The notes under the pieces: generated by a model | What the model saw: the letters and a program-made list of their open reading frames with translations, nothing else | Told to the model about the DNA's origin: nothing | The model's database searches: none | Shown: in pieces, positions 25,927-34,347 of the stretch | Layout of the letters: every line of letters starts with the position of its first letter | Numbering within the stretch: the stretch's first letter is position 1 | NCBI RefSeq assembly: GCF_010681825.2 | Contig: NZ_CP066776.1 | Coordinates: 1,116,001 to 1,180,000 of the forward strand | Direction of reading: 5' to 3' | From: Sulfuriroseicoccus oceanibius | GTDB lineage: Bacteria > Verrucomicrobiota > Verrucomicrobiia > Verrucomicrobiales > SLCJ01 | Length of the DNA: 64,000 nt | Program-made: the position numbers and the translations under genes

Positions 25927-28248
25927 ATGAAACTATCGAGTAAGTTAACACGTGGGATCGGGGCGGTATCGGTCGCCTCGTTGATGGTCGCTTGTGGCGA
26001 CAAAGAGGCGGCGAGCCCAGCGGCTCCGCCGGCGGAGAAGCAGCCAGCGGCGGAAGCCCCGGCTGGTGGTGGTGCGGCGGAAGAGGCGCCAGCTGCTGAT
26101 TTGGTGGCGTCGTTGTCGCTCGAGGATCGTGCGGCGCTGATGGGGTTTGCCCAGCAGGTACACAAGGAGTACGAGGTCTACATGTCGCTGGATCTTGGTA
26201 AGATTTTGGCCGCTACCAAAGGGACACGACTTGAGCAGATGGTGAGTGCCGAGCTCGAGGGGATGCAGGACGAGGAGATGCCGCTGTGGGCGATGAAGGA
26301 CGGGTTTATGGCTGCCGGTGCGGGTGTCGGCGAGCAGTTGGAGGTCTGGTACAAATTGATCAACGAGATCAACAAGGTGTCGACCTTGGCCATGCTCGAG
26401 AATGCCGCAGTGGAAGCTGGCTTGATGGATCCGGAAGATATGACGGTGATCGACCCGAGTGCCTTCATGGAAGGGATCCCAGCCCGCTTCTCGGAGAACT
26501 TTGACGAGTACATCGAGGACATTGAGAAGCTGCAGATGCCTCCGGTGATGGTGGGTATGAACCTGGGGGATTACCGTGAGGAGTTCGCCGCTGATCTGGC
26601 GATGGGGATTGAGGAGATGGGGTCGATGTTGCCGCCGTTTGTGCAGCGTTCGGATGTCCAGCGTGGCGAGGACGGCGAGTTCACCATGTTCCGATTGTTG
26701 ATCGGAGATATGATCGACAAAGAGAGCTTCCGTGGATCGATGGAAGAGATCGAGCTGACGGATGCGGAGTTCGAGCGGTTCTACAAGGCGTTGTCCGAGA
26801 AGACTGTGGTCATGGCTGCCGGCTTCAAGGGCGACCACTTTGTCTTCTTCTATGGCTCTAACGAAGAGCAACTCAAGTTTGCGGAGTCCGTTGAGGAGTC
26901 CGTGGTTGCCAAGCCGGTGGCTGCCTTTGTGGATGGCTACGCGGACAAGAACGTGGTCTCCGCTACCGTGATGGATGAGGCCACACTCGCCGGTCTATTC
27001 GAAGGGGCTTACAAGAACCCACTTGAGGTCTACACCGATCCATTGCGCGAAGTGCTCGGGCGGATTGATAGCCTCGGTGACAAGCGCGACTTGGTGGCGA
27101 TGCTCGACCGTATCGACGAGTTGAGTATTGCGCTGTCGGCGATGGATATCAGTGCCACCTCGGGTGTGGGCTTTGTTGAGGACGGGCTCAAGTTTGAGTT
27201 TGTCGGCGGCATGGATCAGAAGAGCTACGATACTACCAGCCCAATGACGCTCGGTGGTCTCGCGGACGGCGAGGACGTGATCATGAGCTGGGGTGCCACC
27301 ATGACCAAGGACGCCTTCGACAATGGGTTCGAGCTCTACGATGTGGCGGGTGCGTTCGCTTATGCGATGACCAAGCGTTACTCCGCACTGGATGCCACGC
27401 CGGCGGAGATGAGCGAGATGTTTGATTTCGTTGACCAGGAGTTGGCGGATGATTTGCTGGTTATCTGGGATGGTGTGAAGACCCAGTGGGTTGAAGGCCT
27501 GGCGCCTGAAGGCATCATGCTGATGGACGGTGTGGGTGACATGCCGCGCTTCGCTGGCGTGCCATCCGAGATCACCGAAGAAGGGAAGATTCCACGTATG
27601 GCGATGATTTACCCTGTGGTGGACCGTGAGAAGCTCGCGGGCAGCTGGGAGTCGATCGAGCCAGCCTTGCGTCAGGTGATTGAGAAAGTGGCGGCCAAGG
27701 CCGGTCAGACTTTCACTTTGCCGGATGCATCGACCAGTGAGATCAATGGTTTGAAGATCTATTCCTATCCGGTGACTGGATTCACTAACGATGATTTGGT
27801 GCCTGCGTTGGCGGTGAGCGATGACTACTTCATCCTCGCCTCGTCGAAGAACCTGGCAGTGGATCTTGTGGAGAAGCTCAAGTCGGGTGCAGTGAAGCCA
27901 GTGGCTGGTGGCATGCGCTTTGATATGAACATGAAGGCCGTGCGTGCGATGGGGCGTGACTGGGTCGAGTTGGCCCGCAAGTACCCTGAGCAGATGGCTG
28001 GTGTTCCAGCGCTTGAGGATCTCGATGCGGATGAGCTTCAGGAAGTGCTCGACTGGATGGAGATGTTTGACGGGATGCACATGCGTACGTTTGAAGAAAA
28101 CGGACGAGTGCGTTTCTCGGCCCACCTTGCGTTCAAAGACCTGCCGGAAGATGCGGTCGAGCGGATCAATGGTGATGACGAGGAAGTTCTCGACGATGAG
28201 GAGGAGGTGACCGTGGAAAAGCCGGTTGAGGTGCGCCTCGTGCCATAA
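25927..28248 (+). CDS. Large acidic lipoprotein of unknown function
   Basis: 773 residues from ATG 25927. A lipoprotein signal peptide ends in SLMVAC at about residue 20, followed by an Ala/Pro/Glu-rich linker of some 35 residues. The remainder is rich in Asp, Glu and Met, with alternating helix and strand stretches and no motif I recognise. The C-terminus is very acidic (DDEEVLDDEEEVTVEKP). It has its own terminator and no obvious partner genes. It is probably a cell-envelope protein of the phylum. I could not assign a family; it may belong to a large DUF. Confidence 0.75.
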   Translation: MKLSSKLTRGIGAVSVASLMVACGDKEAASPAAPPAEKQPAAEAPAGGGAAEEAPAADLVASLSLEDRAALMGFAQQVHKEYEVYMSLDLGKILAATKGTRLEQMVSAELEGMQDEEMPLWAMKDGFMAAGAGVGEQLEVWYKLINEINKVSTLAMLENAAVEAGLMDPEDMTVIDPSAFMEGIPARFSENFDEYIEDIEKLQMPPVMVGMNLGDYREEFAADLAMGIEEMGSMLPPFVQRSDVQRGEDGEFTMFRLLIGDMIDKESFRGSMEEIELTDAEFERFYKALSEKTVVMAAGFKGDHFVFFYGSNEEQLKFAESVEESVVAKPVAAFVDGYADKNVVSATVMDEATLAGLFEGAYKNPLEVYTDPLREVLGRIDSLGDKRDLVAMLDRIDELSIALSAMDISATSGVGFVEDGLKFEFVGGMDQKSYDTTSPMTLGGLADGEDVIMSWGATMTKDAFDNGFELYDVAGAFAYAMTKRYSALDATPAEMSEMFDFVDQELADDLLVIWDGVKTQWVEGLAPEGIMLMDGVGDMPRFAGVPSEITEEGKIPRMAMIYPVVDREKLAGSWESIEPALRQVIEKVAAKAGQTFTLPDASTSEINGLKIYSYPVTGFTNDDLVPALAVSDDYFILASSKNLAVDLVEKLKSGAVKPVAGGMRFDMNMKAVRAMGRDWVELARKYPEQMAGVPALEDLDADELQEVLDWMEMFDGMHMRTFEENGRVRFSAHLAFKDLPEDAVERINGDDEEVLDDEEEVTVEKPVEVRLVP

Positions 28249-28283
28249 CCTCGGGTGATCCGAGTTTACGGAACGTTTAGCTT

Positions 28284-28320
28284 ATGGCGGTCAGTCGATG
28301 AGGCTGGCCGCCATTTTTTT
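28284..28320 (+). terminator. Rho-independent terminator after the large lipoprotein gene
   Basis: ATGGCGGTCAG (28284-28294) pairs with CTGGCCGCCAT (28304-28314) with one G-U pair, then TTTTTTT. It lies 36 bases after the stop codon and faces the end of the comB-like gene. Confidence 0.93.
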
Positions 28321-28470
28321 GGTGCGCTCAGATGCGCCTCGGATGAGATGTGCCGTTGGCACACGGTCGCCCCTGAGAGGGGGCGGTGACGTTTGGCCGG
28401 AAGGTGGCTGCGTGAGTCCATCGCCTGCGAGTGGGCGATGGTTGGCAGGGACTGGGAGCAATGAAGCGAG

Positions 28471-29190
28471 TCAGTCGAGCGGGACCAGGCGGGCGGGCTG
28501 GCCGTCATTTTGCACATCGAAGCGCAGGGCGGTCGGGTGGCTGTCGATGTTACAGCAGTGGACGAAGTCGCTTTCGGGTGACCACGGTTGGGCGGGGTCG
28601 AAGAAGCGGGCCGAGCTGTCGGCGTCGGTGAGGCGTGAGCGGACGTCGTCGGCGGTCCAGCGTGGGGCGAGGTCGGGCTCTGTCAGGCGGGCAGCCAGGT
28701 ACTGAGCGCAGAGTGAGTCCTCCATGGTCGGAGCGTCTCCGGCCCAGCCGAGCGGGACGATGGTGACGTCGGTGCCGAGTTTGCGTGCGGCGATGACGGT
28801 GGCTTCCGCGTTGGCGAACGAGGTGGCCAGGATGGCGTCGACTGCGTTGCCGTTTTCCGCAACCGCCCACAAGCCGCGGGTGCCGGCGTGGGTGGTTTGG
28901 ATGACGGATTTTCCGTCGAGTAAGGCGGCTGCGATCTCTGTGGGGGAGTTGCCGAAGTCGAAGCCGTGGAGCTTCTTGCCGTGGCGTTCGCCGATGAGCA
29001 CGGATTCCACCGGCGCGAGTTGGTCGCGCAGTGCCAACGCATCGTCGACGTCGGCAATCGGGTGGATGTTGGTGGCGCCGCGGGCAATTGCCATCGGCGC
29101 CACCGTAAAGGCGCGGAACACATCAATCACAATCACCACGCCCGATGCTTTGGCGGCACCGGCGAGTCCGGGGAGGATGGTGATGTTCAT
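28471..29190 (-). CDS. comB: 2-phosphosulfolactate phosphatase family protein
   Basis: 239 residues from ATG 29190. It matches the ComB family: VVIVIDVFRAFTVAPMAIAR, VLIGERHGKKLHGFDFGNSP, TTHAGTRGLW, and a C-terminal DLAPRWTADD region. In methanogens ComB makes sulfolactate for coenzyme M. In bacteria the family is widespread, and the reaction in vivo may be sulfolactate formation or something else. The nadA stop is only 19 bp upstream, so the two genes are likely co-transcribed. No ComA or ComC homologue is in the window. Confidence 0.82.
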   Translation of the reverse strand: MNITILPGLAGAAKASGVVIVIDVFRAFTVAPMAIARGATNIHPIADVDDALALRDQLAPVESVLIGERHGKKLHGFDFGNSPTEIAAALLDGKSVIQTTHAGTRGLWAVAENGNAVDAILATSFANAEATVIAARKLGTDVTIVPLGWAGDAPTMEDSLCAQYLAARLTEPDLAPRWTADDVRSRLTDADSSARFFDPAQPWSPESDFVHCCNIDSHPTALRFDVQNDGQPARLVPLD

Positions 29191-29209
29191 TGGATTCCGC
29201 AGTGATCGG

Positions 29210-30154
29210 TTACTTGCTTTGCTCAAGCATGCGGAGCAGTGGAGCTTCGGCGCGCTTGCGCACTTCCTCGGGCATTTCCACGGTTGGGCTCAGGTTTTCC
29301 AAGCAGGCGTGGAGCTTTTCGAGGGTGTTCATTTTCATGAAGTGGCAATCGGCGCACGAGCACTTGTCCGTTGGGCCAGGGATCAGGTTCTTGTTTGGAA
29401 CCTCTTTGCGCAGGCGGTGGAGCATACCGGACTCGGTGGCGACGATGATGTCGTCCTTCTCGCAGTTGCGGCAGAAGTCGATCATCTTTTCCGTCGAGCA
29501 GACTTCGTCGGCGAGGATGCGCACGGCGTACGGGCATTCCGGGTGGGCGACGACGGCGGCGTGCGGGTATTCTTCCTGGATGGTGCGGATCGAGTTGCGG
29601 GTGAACTCGACGTGGACGTAGCATGCGCCCTGCCACAGGTCCATCTTGCGGCCGGTTTGTTCCATCACCCATGAGCCGAGGTTTTGGTCAGGCACGAAGA
29701 GAATCGGGCGGTCCTGCGGGGCTTGTTCGACGATGCGCACGGCGTTGCCGGATGTGCAGATGACGTCGCAGAGAGCTTTGACGCCGGCCGAGCAGTTGAT
29801 GTAGGCGATGACGTAGTAGTTCTTCTCCTTGTGGGTTTCGAGGAACTCGGCGAGTTCGTCGGCCGGGCAGGATTCTTCGAGCGAGCAGCCTGCGTCTTTG
29901 TCGGGCAGGACGACGGTCTTGCCGGGGTTGACGATTTTTGCGGTCTCCGCCATGAAGTGCACGCCGCAGAATGCGATGACGTCGGCATCAGTTTCCTTGG
30001 CTTTGTAGGCCAGTCCGAGGGAGTCGCCCACGTAGTCGGCGATGTCCTGAATTTCTGGGATCTGGTAGTTGTGGGCGAGGATGACGGCGTTTTTCTCGCG
30101 CTTCAGGCGCAGGATGTCATCCCGGAGGTCGAGTGTAGGCGTGTCGGCGGCCAT
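29210..30154 (-). CDS. nadA: Quinolinate synthase
   Basis: NAD synthesis: condenses iminoaspartate and dihydroxyacetone phosphate to quinolinate with a [4Fe-4S] cluster. 314 residues from ATG 30154 (MAADTPTLDLRDDI); the much longer open frame upstream is not NadA-like. Signatures are KNAVILAHNYQIPEIQDIAD, FCGVHFMAETAKIVNPGKTV, AYINCSAGVKALCDVICTS, VVAHPECPYAVR and CSCADCHFMKMNTLEK, giving the three cluster cysteines. nadB and nadC are not adjacent. It is followed by the comB-like gene. Confidence 0.96.
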   Translation of the reverse strand: MAADTPTLDLRDDILRLKREKNAVILAHNYQIPEIQDIADYVGDSLGLAYKAKETDADVIAFCGVHFMAETAKIVNPGKTVVLPDKDAGCSLEESCPADELAEFLETHKEKNYYVIAYINCSAGVKALCDVICTSGNAVRIVEQAPQDRPILFVPDQNLGSWVMEQTGRKMDLWQGACYVHVEFTRNSIRTIQEEYPHAAVVAHPECPYAVRILADEVCSTEKMIDFCRNCEKDDIIVATESGMLHRLRKEVPNKNLIPGPTDKCSCADCHFMKMNTLEKLHACLENLSPTVEMPEEVRKRAEAPLLRMLEQSK

Positions 30155-30274
30155 GATCGGTAGTGTGCTGTCCGGCGTGGATTGTGCCGGGGATAGGAGG
30201 GCGAATCTACCAGCGCCTGCGGTGCGGCGCAACCCCTTGTCCATGATGGAATGCGTGTGGCTGGGGGCGCTGGG

Positions 30275-30440
30275 GTTTTCAGAGCCACAGAGGGCGCAGA
30301 GGACACGGAGTCTTTCCGCGGAGTTCGGACGCCAGTGCTTGGTTGGTTCGATAGGTGGCTTTTCATCTCGCCGGGGATTTTGTTCTTTGTGTTTCAGAGA
30401 TCTCTCTCTGTGAACTCTGTGTTCTTTGCGGTTGAGAAAT
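30275..30440. repeat. CAGAGG/CTCTGTG-type dispersed inverted repeat in the nadA-rpoZ spacer
   Basis: The 453-bp gap between nadA and rpoZ contains no gene. On the left is a run of the type CACAGAGGGCGCAGAGGACA (30283-30302), followed by CGGAGT. About 100 bp on, its approximate complement (CTGTGAACTCTGTGTTCTTTG, near 30409) appears. Imperfect inverted repeats of this CACAGAG/CTCTGTG kind are scattered in many environmental bacterial genomes and create spurious ORFs; one such spurious frame crosses here. Divergent promoters for nadA and rpoZ must flank it. Confidence 0.55.
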
Positions 30441-30607
30441 TGGAAAGGGCTTCGGGTGCCAGTGCGTGTGTGTGGCATTCCCCCAATTTGGAGTTTGAAT
30501 TCCGCTTGATCTGTGGTAGCTGAATCATTCGCCGGTAGCGTGTTCCGCAGAATTTGCGGGCAATTGCGCGTTACCGGACTCCAGTAAGTTTTCCGTCGAG
30601 AGATTTT

Positions 30608-30820
30608 ATGAAACCCGAATTGGTCAAAGAAGCGGCACAGGTGATCCCTGATCCACAGATTCTCATCAACGTTGTGTCGCGTCGCGTCCGTCAGCTCAAC
30701 AGCGGTCGTCCGCAGCTTGTTCCATCCACAGGTGAGCGCCTCGGTATCGCTGATATCGCGTTGCTCGAAATCATTCACGGCAAGGTGACCTACGACGAGT
30801 CGATCGACCCGAACCTCTAG
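30608..30820 (+). CDS. rpoZ: RNA polymerase omega subunit
   Basis: 70 residues from ATG 30608. It has the omega pattern: LINVVSRRVRQLNSGRPQLV, then ADIALLEIIHGKV, corresponding to the conserved region that wraps the C-terminus of beta prime. It promotes RNA polymerase assembly. The upstream in-frame extension to 30554 lies in the spacer and is not omega-like. It is followed by its own terminator and then smpB; gmk, a common neighbour, is absent. Confidence 0.88.
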   Translation: MKPELVKEAAQVIPDPQILINVVSRRVRQLNSGRPQLVPSTGERLGIADIALLEIIHGKVTYDESIDPNL

Positions 30821-30889
30821 GCCGAAGCCAAGTAATCTACGATTCATCCGAGCGGCGAAATTAGTCGGCGCCGGAGTGGATTCTTTCAT

Positions 30890-30929
30890 TTTCCCTGGGT
30901 CGGCGGATGTCCGGATCAGGGAAATTTTT
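30890..30929 (+). terminator. Rho-independent terminator after rpoZ
   Basis: TTTCCCTG (30890-30897) pairs with CAGGGAAA (30917-30924), with a GGTCGGCGGATGTCCGGAT loop that itself can pair (CGG.../...CCG). A TTTTT run follows. Confidence 0.85.
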
Positions 30930-30967
30930 GTATCAGGGCGGGAACGTTCTTTAGCCGTTAGGAAACC

Positions 30968-31489
30968 GTGGGTAAGTCGAAGAAAAAAAAGGGAGGCAAG
31001 AAGCAGCAGACCACCACTGACAGCAGCGGTGCTGTGATCGTGGAGGTTGTGCGCAACAAGAAAGCCAAGCACGACTTCGTCATCGAGGAGACGTACGAGG
31101 CTGGGATTCAGTTGGTCGGTACCGAGGTGAAGTCACTGCGCCTGGGGCGGGTGACCTTGACCGACGCCTATGCGCGGATTGAGAACGGTCAGATTTTCCT
31201 GCACGGTTGTGACATTCATCCGTACGAGATGGCGAGTTTCGAGCAGCACCGGTCCAAGCGTCCGCGTCGGTTGCTGATGCACAAGCGTGAGATTGCCAAG
31301 TTGTTTGGCCAGACCCAGATCAAAGGGAATGCCCTGGTGGCGCTGCGGATTTATTTCAAGAACCAGCGGGCCAAGGTCGAGATCGGTGTCGGTCATGGTA
31401 AGGGCCACGCCGACCGCCGCGAAGATTTGAAGAAGGCTGCGCACAAGCGCGAGGTCGACCGCGAGATCGCGCGCTTCAACCGGAAGTAG
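30968..31489 (+). CDS. smpB: SsrA-binding protein SmpB
   Basis: tmRNA partner in trans-translation. 173 residues beginning at a GTG (GKSKKKKGGKKQQ...), with a lysine-rich N-terminal extension. The core, about 25-170, is clear: NKKAKHDFVIEETYEAGIQL, VGTEVKSLRLGRVTLTDAYA, the KRPRRLLMHKREI segment and the C-terminal tail RREDLKKAAHKREVDREIAR. The tmRNA gene itself was not found nearby. A bidirectional terminator separates it from the OpcA-family gene. Confidence 0.95.
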   Translation: MGKSKKKKGGKKQQTTTDSSGAVIVEVVRNKKAKHDFVIEETYEAGIQLVGTEVKSLRLGRVTLTDAYARIENGQIFLHGCDIHPYEMASFEQHRSKRPRRLLMHKREIAKLFGQTQIKGNALVALRIYFKNQRAKVEIGVGHGKGHADRREDLKKAAHKREVDREIARFNRK

Positions 31490-31499
31490 CCGGATACTA

Positions 31500-31533
31500 A
31501 AAAGGGCCTGTACGATGACGTACGGGCCCTTTT
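31500..31533. terminator. Bidirectional terminator between smpB and the OpcA-family gene
   Basis: AAAAGGGCC (31500-31508) pairs with GGCCCTTTT (31525-31533), and GTACG (31510-31514) with CGTAC (31519-31523). A and T runs at either end allow it to stop transcription from both converging genes. Confidence 0.92.
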
Positions 31534-31554
31534 GGTATGGGTGTGAGCTGTGCG

Positions 31555-32682
31555 CTATTTGTCCGACACGCCTTCCGAGGTGGTGCCCCAGGTGATGGCT
31601 TTGCCGCGCGCGAGTTGGCGGAACATAGGGAGGATCGAGCGGTAGATGTCGTCGCGGGTGGCGCGGGCGAGCTGGATCATGACCAAGTCCGCGCAGCTGG
31701 ATTTACCGATCGGCGTGAGGTCGTGGTCGCGGATGTCGGCGATGGCTGCATCGACTTGCAGATGGGTGTGCGAGTCGTCCGAGTAGGTGACTTCGATGGC
31801 GCCGTCTTCGAACTCCATGCGGAAGTGCTCGATGTTGAGCTCTCCGTTGGTGGCCTGGTTGAGTTTGAGCGTACGCTTCGAGCCGTCGGCTGCGGTGAAT
31901 GTGGCGCCGTCGGCACGAGGCTCGGTGAGTGTCCATTTCAGCGACGTGGCGACCCAGGCGGCGAGGCCGAGCATGGCGCCCGGAGCCTCCAGGTTGCCGG
32001 AGATCTCCAGAGCCTGGATTTGATCGACTCGGGCGAGGAAGCGTGTGTCGTCGAAGAGCGCGATGATTGCGTTGCGGAACGGTAGCACGCGGGTCCAGTT
32101 GAGGTCGGTGATGATGAGTGCGTCTCCGCGTTCTTCAGCGGCATCGGCGAGGATGTCGAGTTCGTCGGCCAATGCGCTGCCTTTGCCCCAGCTTTTTGAG
32201 TCGACGATCAGGCGGTCGACCTGCTGGTAGAGTTTGGTGCGCCAGGCCGGCGAGTTGGAGAGGCGGCCCTGCCACCAGAAAATGAGTGGGAGGTCGCTGA
32301 GCAGGTGGGCGAGGATGATGTTGCGCATGCGGCCGAGCATGCGGCCACGGAGGCGGAAGGCGACTTGTTCCGAGCAGACGGATTGCTTTGCGCCTTGAAG
32401 GTGGCAGTGAGCGGTGACCCAGGCTTCTACGGATTGGTCTTCTTCTTCGTTGAAGTCGGCATCGACGAGAATGGCGCGGCAGGCGTTCTCCGAGGTGATC
32501 TGGCGGATCCACTCCGAGTTGCGCTCAAGCGCGTTCGGGTTTTCCGAGAAGATTGCGAAATTGATCAGTGATGCCTTGGTGTTGGCCTGATCTTCTTCCC
32601 ACAACGAGCGGAGCGCTTGCTCGACGTCGGTGACGGGAACGGAGAGTCCAAGGGAGGAGGTGGCTTGAGTGGACGTGGTCAT
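31555..32682 (-). CDS. Glucose-6-phosphate dehydrogenase assembly protein OpcA family
   Basis: 375 residues. It matches the OpcA family of cyanobacteria and actinobacteria, which activates or assembles glucose-6-phosphate dehydrogenase. Features seen: an N-terminal VEQALRSLWEEDQANTKASL helix, LLSDLPLIFWWQGRLSNSPA (the most diagnostic stretch, LPt.lWw.g), RLIVDSKSWG, and DLNWTRVLPFRNAIIALFDD with the W..R. The C-terminal half is a beta-rich domain. zwf is not in the window, so the partner enzyme is inferred. It follows the DASS transporter gene on the same strand after a hairpin. Confidence 0.85.
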   Translation of the reverse strand: MTTSTQATSSLGLSVPVTDVEQALRSLWEEDQANTKASLINFAIFSENPNALERNSEWIRQITSENACRAILVDADFNEEEDQSVEAWVTAHCHLQGAKQSVCSEQVAFRLRGRMLGRMRNIILAHLLSDLPLIFWWQGRLSNSPAWRTKLYQQVDRLIVDSKSWGKGSALADELDILADAAEERGDALIITDLNWTRVLPFRNAIIALFDDTRFLARVDQIQALEISGNLEAPGAMLGLAAWVATSLKWTLTEPRADGATFTAADGSKRTLKLNQATNGELNIEHFRMEFEDGAIEVTYSDDSHTHLQVDAAIADIRDHDLTPIGKSSCADLVMIQLARATRDDIYRSILPMFRQLARGKAITWGTTSEGVSDK

Positions 32683-32746
32683 AATGATCTTGAAGCTATC
32701 TTACGATGGCTAGAGCAGCTGTCCACAGGCGGTGTTCCAAAAGAGG

Positions 32747-32790
32747 ATCGGCGGCACCCCGTTCCGGTGAAGGAACCGAGTGCCGCCGAT
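32747..32790 (-). terminator. Hairpin after the DASS transporter gene, probable weak terminator
   Basis: A perfect 11-bp stem, ATCGGCGGCAC (32747-32757) with GTGCCGCCGAT (32780-32790), with an inner GTTCC/GGAAC pair. On the minus strand the sequence after the stem is CTCTTTTGG, a short T run, so termination would be modest and some read-through into the OpcA-family gene is possible. Confidence 0.6.
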
Positions 32791-32880
32791 GTGCCGGGCG
32801 GTAAAGCCTCAGCAGAAAGGATACGCGGATGAGAGGTGTTGCGGTTGTGGTGCGACAGGTCTTTCCGCGTGATGGCTGGG

Positions 32881-34347
32881 TTATCCGACCAACTGGATCC
32901 AGAGAATGGCGATTGCAGGTCCGAGGACGGACATGATCAGACCAGGCACCATGAAGTCGGAGGCTTTGATCTTGCCGGTAGCGAAGGTGACCGCGTTTGG
33001 CGGGGTCGAGATCGGCAAGCACATGGCGCATGAGCAAGCGATGGCGAGTGGCACACCGACGAGGATCTGGTTCTCAGCGGCTTGTCCTGCAACGAGACCC
33101 ATGGTGATTGGGAGCAAGATCGATGCGGTTGCGGTGTTGCTCATGAGGTTACTCATGATCACGCCGAGCAGCGCCATGGCGATGATGAGTCCGAGCAGCG
33201 GCCACGAGCCTGGGACTTGTTCGCCGATCCACTGGGCGAGGCCGGTTTTTTCAACCGCCACACCGAGCGACATGCCACCAGCGAGCAACAACAGCACGTC
33301 CCATGGGAGTTCGCGCATGTCTTTCGAGGTGAGGACACCGGTCACCGCGAAGGCGGCAATTGGCAGGAAGGAGACCACGGACGGCGAGTAGCCGTGCAAT
33401 TTCTGGGTCATCCACATGCCGACGGTGGTGGTGAAGATGGCGATCACAAACCAACGCTGGGCCTTTTCCTTGCCGGTCATTGGGGTGTCGTCGGTGGCGA
33501 CTCCTCCGGAGAGGTTGAGCTTCTCACCGTTGCTGCCTTTCTTCGACATGAACAGGAGCATGAAGAAGGCGATGGTGGCGAGGGCAAGTGCCGGCGGCAG
33601 ACCGAGCTTCATCCAGCCGAGGAAGTCCGGACGGACATCTTCAGACAGGGCTTTGACGGCGATCGCGTTTGGCGGGGTGCCGATGATGGTGCCGATGCCT
33701 CCGAGGTTGGCTGCGATCGGGATGGAAAGGAGGAATGCCTTGATGAATGGGTGGCCTTTTGGCACGCGGTTCATCATTGGGGCGGCCACGGTGATCATCA
33801 TGGCTGCGGTGGCTGTGTTCGACATGAACATGGAGAACACGAAGGTGACCGCCATGGCACCGGCGAGCAGCATTGCCGGGCTCTTGCCGCAGACTCCGAG
33901 GATGTGTCCTGCCATCCATTGGTCAAGCTTGGTCTTGGTCGCTGCGTGGGCGAGCACGAAGCCGCCGAGGAACAACCACATCAAGCTGGACGACCACGAG
34001 GAGACAAAGGTGGTCCACTTCTTGGCTGGGTCGATTCCTTCAGGCTGCCAGACACCGTCCGGAGCACCGAGGATGGCGATTTCCGCTGCGATCACCAGGA
34101 CCGCGACCGCGAAGGCTGGAATGGCTTCGGAGATCCAGAGGAAGGCTGCGCTGACGAGGATCGCCAGGGTAGCGTGGGCTGCCTGATCGAGGCCTTCGAA
34201 GCTTGGGATGAGGTAAACAGCGGCACCCAGTGCGATGCCGATGGTGAATTTGATGATCGATTGTAGGACCGTCCGGTCCATTTGACCGAGGATACGATTG
34301 GCTTTCGCCCTTGTATCCGGTGAGCCGACAGGTTGGTTGCTAGGCAT
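32881..34347 (-). CDS. DASS (SLC13) family sodium-coupled anion symporter
   Basis: 488 residues from ATG 34347 with about 11-12 membrane helices. The two inverted repeats each carry the SNT signature of the family: FVFSMFMSNTATAAMMITVA at about 180 and IMSNLMSNTATASILLPITM near 420. Other typical stretches are NLGGIGTIIGTPPNAIAVKA and CAMCLPISTPPNAVTFATGK. Family members import sulfate, or C4-dicarboxylates and citrate, with sodium. The SNT pair and TPPN motifs favour dicarboxylate or sulfate, but do not decide between them. Sulfate uptake would fit poorly with a sulfatase-rich genome, so dicarboxylate is the more cautious guess. Confidence 0.9.
   Translation of the reverse strand: MPSNQPVGSPDTRAKANRILGQMDRTVLQSIIKFTIGIALGAAVYLIPSFEGLDQAAHATLAILVSAAFLWISEAIPAFAVAVLVIAAEIAILGAPDGVWQPEGIDPAKKWTTFVSSWSSSLMWLFLGGFVLAHAATKTKLDQWMAGHILGVCGKSPAMLLAGAMAVTFVFSMFMSNTATAAMMITVAAPMMNRVPKGHPFIKAFLLSIPIAANLGGIGTIIGTPPNAIAVKALSEDVRPDFLGWMKLGLPPALALATIAFFMLLFMSKKGSNGEKLNLSGGVATDDTPMTGKEKAQRWFVIAIFTTTVGMWMTQKLHGYSPSVVSFLPIAAFAVTGVLTSKDMRELPWDVLLLLAGGMSLGVAVEKTGLAQWIGEQVPGSWPLLGLIIAMALLGVIMSNLMSNTATASILLPITMGLVAGQAAENQILVGVPLAIACSCAMCLPISTPPNAVTFATGKIKASDFMVPGLIMSVLGPAIAILWIQLVG

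Noticed and set aside
30155-31072. N-terminal extension of nadA across the spacer
   Set aside because: The extension lies over repeat sequence, rpoZ and part of smpB on the other strand, and the conserved NadA start is at 30154.
32881-34347. Naming the DASS transporter as a sulfate importer coupled to the sulfatases
   Set aside because: It is 5 kb from the locus, on the other strand, without the shared promoter element, and the family also includes dicarboxylate carriers.
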